Below are positions 14,775 to 15,329 of a stretch of 15,329 bases of DNA, piece after piece (the first letter of the stretch is position 1; every line of letters begins with the position of its first letter). This DNA comes from Spirochaetaceae bacterium (GTDB lineage: Bacteria > Spirochaetota > Spirochaetia > Treponematales > Breznakiellaceae). The notes beneath the pieces were generated by a model, which was given only the letters and a program-made list of their open reading frames with translations, ran no database searches and was not told the origin of the DNA. Where the stretch lies: positions 1 through 15,329 of the forward strand of contig JAITHM010000086.1 of assembly GCA_031279965.1 (NCBI GenBank). Reading direction: 5' to 3'. The position numbers were made by a program, and so were the translations under genes.

Positions 14775-15071
14775 GTGGCAGGCTTTAAAAAAGTGGCAGT
14801 TCAAGCGCCGCAAAAACACGCATACGCTTATATTTCGTACTCGGAGGCGGCGCGGGCGCTTACCAGGTGGAGCGCTTCGAGGATGCGTTTTCGCAGCACG
14901 GAATGCTCGTTTGTAAGCGCGCGGATTATGGCGCCTGCTTTCCGTTTAGGTTTCTGAGTGATGTTTTTTATTTTAACAACAACGCTGATTTGCTGTTCGG
15001 TGATGAGTATACGCACGAGGCCGTGTGTCCTATTTGTTTCTGAGTTTAGACAGGAGACGCAATATGAAGCC
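14775..15071. other. Stretch without a confident gene between the peptidase and the PIN-domain gene
   Basis: About 300 bp. It has moderate-length open frames on both strands and no frame has a good ribosome site and start. The heptamer gtggcag occurs twice near 14775-14798. No intrinsic terminator, tRNA or repeat shared with the left end was seen. The region may be decayed coding sequence or a real small gene; the best candidate is listed separately. Confidence 0.5.
14828..15016 (-). CDS. Hypothetical small protein, doubtful
   Basis: An open frame of 62 codons beginning with GTG, downstream of and in the same direction as the PIN-domain gene. The frame is open for at least another 60 bases upstream. 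The protein is basic and mainly helical in character (RKRILEALHLVSARAASEYEI at the end). I do not recognise it. No ribosome site precedes the GTG. Frequent G/C at third positions over the second half is like the neighbouring genes and favours coding. It could be a fragment of a larger decayed gene. Confidence 0.25.
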   Translation of the reverse strand: MRILITEQQISVVVKIKNITQKPKRKAGAIIRALTNEHSVLRKRILEALHLVSARAASEYEI

Positions 15072-15329
15072 TTACACGGCAGGAAGCGCGGTTAAACCGT
15101 TCCATTTGAGATTGAGCATACCCGCATCATAAGTAACCAGTGTTTTGCCGCCAACGACCGCCGCCGCCATAATTATCGCGTCAGGCAATTTGAGGCGCGG
15201 ACTGCCAAAGCGCCGTATCCGTATCGCCTCATCCTTTACGGCATCGGTGAGCGGGATTATGATTACACGGCGCAAAAAATCGCGTATCTTATATTCGTCT
15301 TGTGCGGTTAATCCCGCAAACGCCAGTAA
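15072..15329 (-). CDS. PIN-domain (VapC-like) ribonuclease, C-terminal part, cut by the window edge
   Basis: The last 85 residues of a PIN-domain protein; the frame is open to the right edge, so the N-terminus lies outside the window. The signature is LKLPDAIIMAAAVVGGKTLVTYDAGM: the aspartate of LPDAI and that of TYDAGM are the last two acidic metal-binding residues of the PIN active site. The charged helix before it (AVKDEAIRIRR) is also typical. VapC proteins are Mg-dependent RNases of type II toxin-antitoxin pairs that usually cut tRNA or rRNA. The antitoxin is normally encoded immediately upstream, which here means beyond 15329. A TTG at 15273-15275 could serve as a start but would discard half the domain, so I extend to the edge. 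It might be a solitary remnant. Confidence 0.8.
   Translation of the reverse strand, partial: LLAFAGLTAQDEYKIRDFLRRVIIIPLTDAVKDEAIRIRRFGSPRLKLPDAIIMAAAVVGGKTLVTYDAGMLNLKWNGLTALPAV

Noticed and set aside
15064..15132. 22-codon plus-strand ORF (MKPYTAGS...) with AGGAGA at 15052-15057
   Set aside because: The ribosome site is good, but most of the frame is antisense to the 3' end of the well-supported PIN-domain gene and the peptide has no recognisable features. Chance is the simpler explanation.

Overview
The window looks like chromosome from a spirochaete of the genus Treponema or a close relative, and not from the T. pallidum group. The best evidence is a complete FlaB-type periplasmic flagellin behind a sigma-28 promoter, supported by a contiguous pgk-tpiA pair, a pgk of about 420 codons, and a poly-G tract inside an outer-membrane protein gene. 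Genus is an inference from protein character; no database search was possible.

Layout. Positions 1-322 hold GC-rich palindromic repeats with a 110-bp period, then an extended -10 promoter. A plus-strand block follows (323-4492): a split transketolase (N and C subunits, overlapping by one base), an FGGY-family sugar kinase, and an L-serine dehydratase beta subunit. This suggests a pentose or pentulose catabolic operon feeding the pentose phosphate pathway, with serine dehydratase giving pyruvate. The serine dehydratase gene meets, with no spacer, a minus-strand unit read from 9071 down to 4493: pgk, tpiA and a TonB-dependent-receptor-like outer-membrane protein. guaB (IMP dehydrogenase, 9199-10638, minus) lies just upstream of the pgk promoter. 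guaB and flaB diverge from a 262-bp region carrying a sigma-28 promoter and a structured flaB leader. flaB (10901-11761) converges on a 984-residue M16C zinc metallopeptidase (14723-11769) with 7 bp between stop codons. The right end holds about 350 bp with no confident gene, then the C-terminal part of a VapC-like PIN-domain protein cut by the window edge.

Most of the window is ordinary metabolism and motility. The most unusual feature is a run of 12 G in frame within the outer-membrane receptor gene. One base gained or lost would cause termination within about ten codons, so the receptor is a strong candidate for ON/OFF phase variation by slipped-strand mispairing. Other points of interest are the hairpin- and GGA-rich flaB leader, a six-codon leader ORF with a strong Shine-Dalgarno before the M16C peptidase, and the repeat cluster at the left edge. 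I see no evidence of a wholly new multi-gene system, CRISPR array, prophage or rRNA/tRNA gene.
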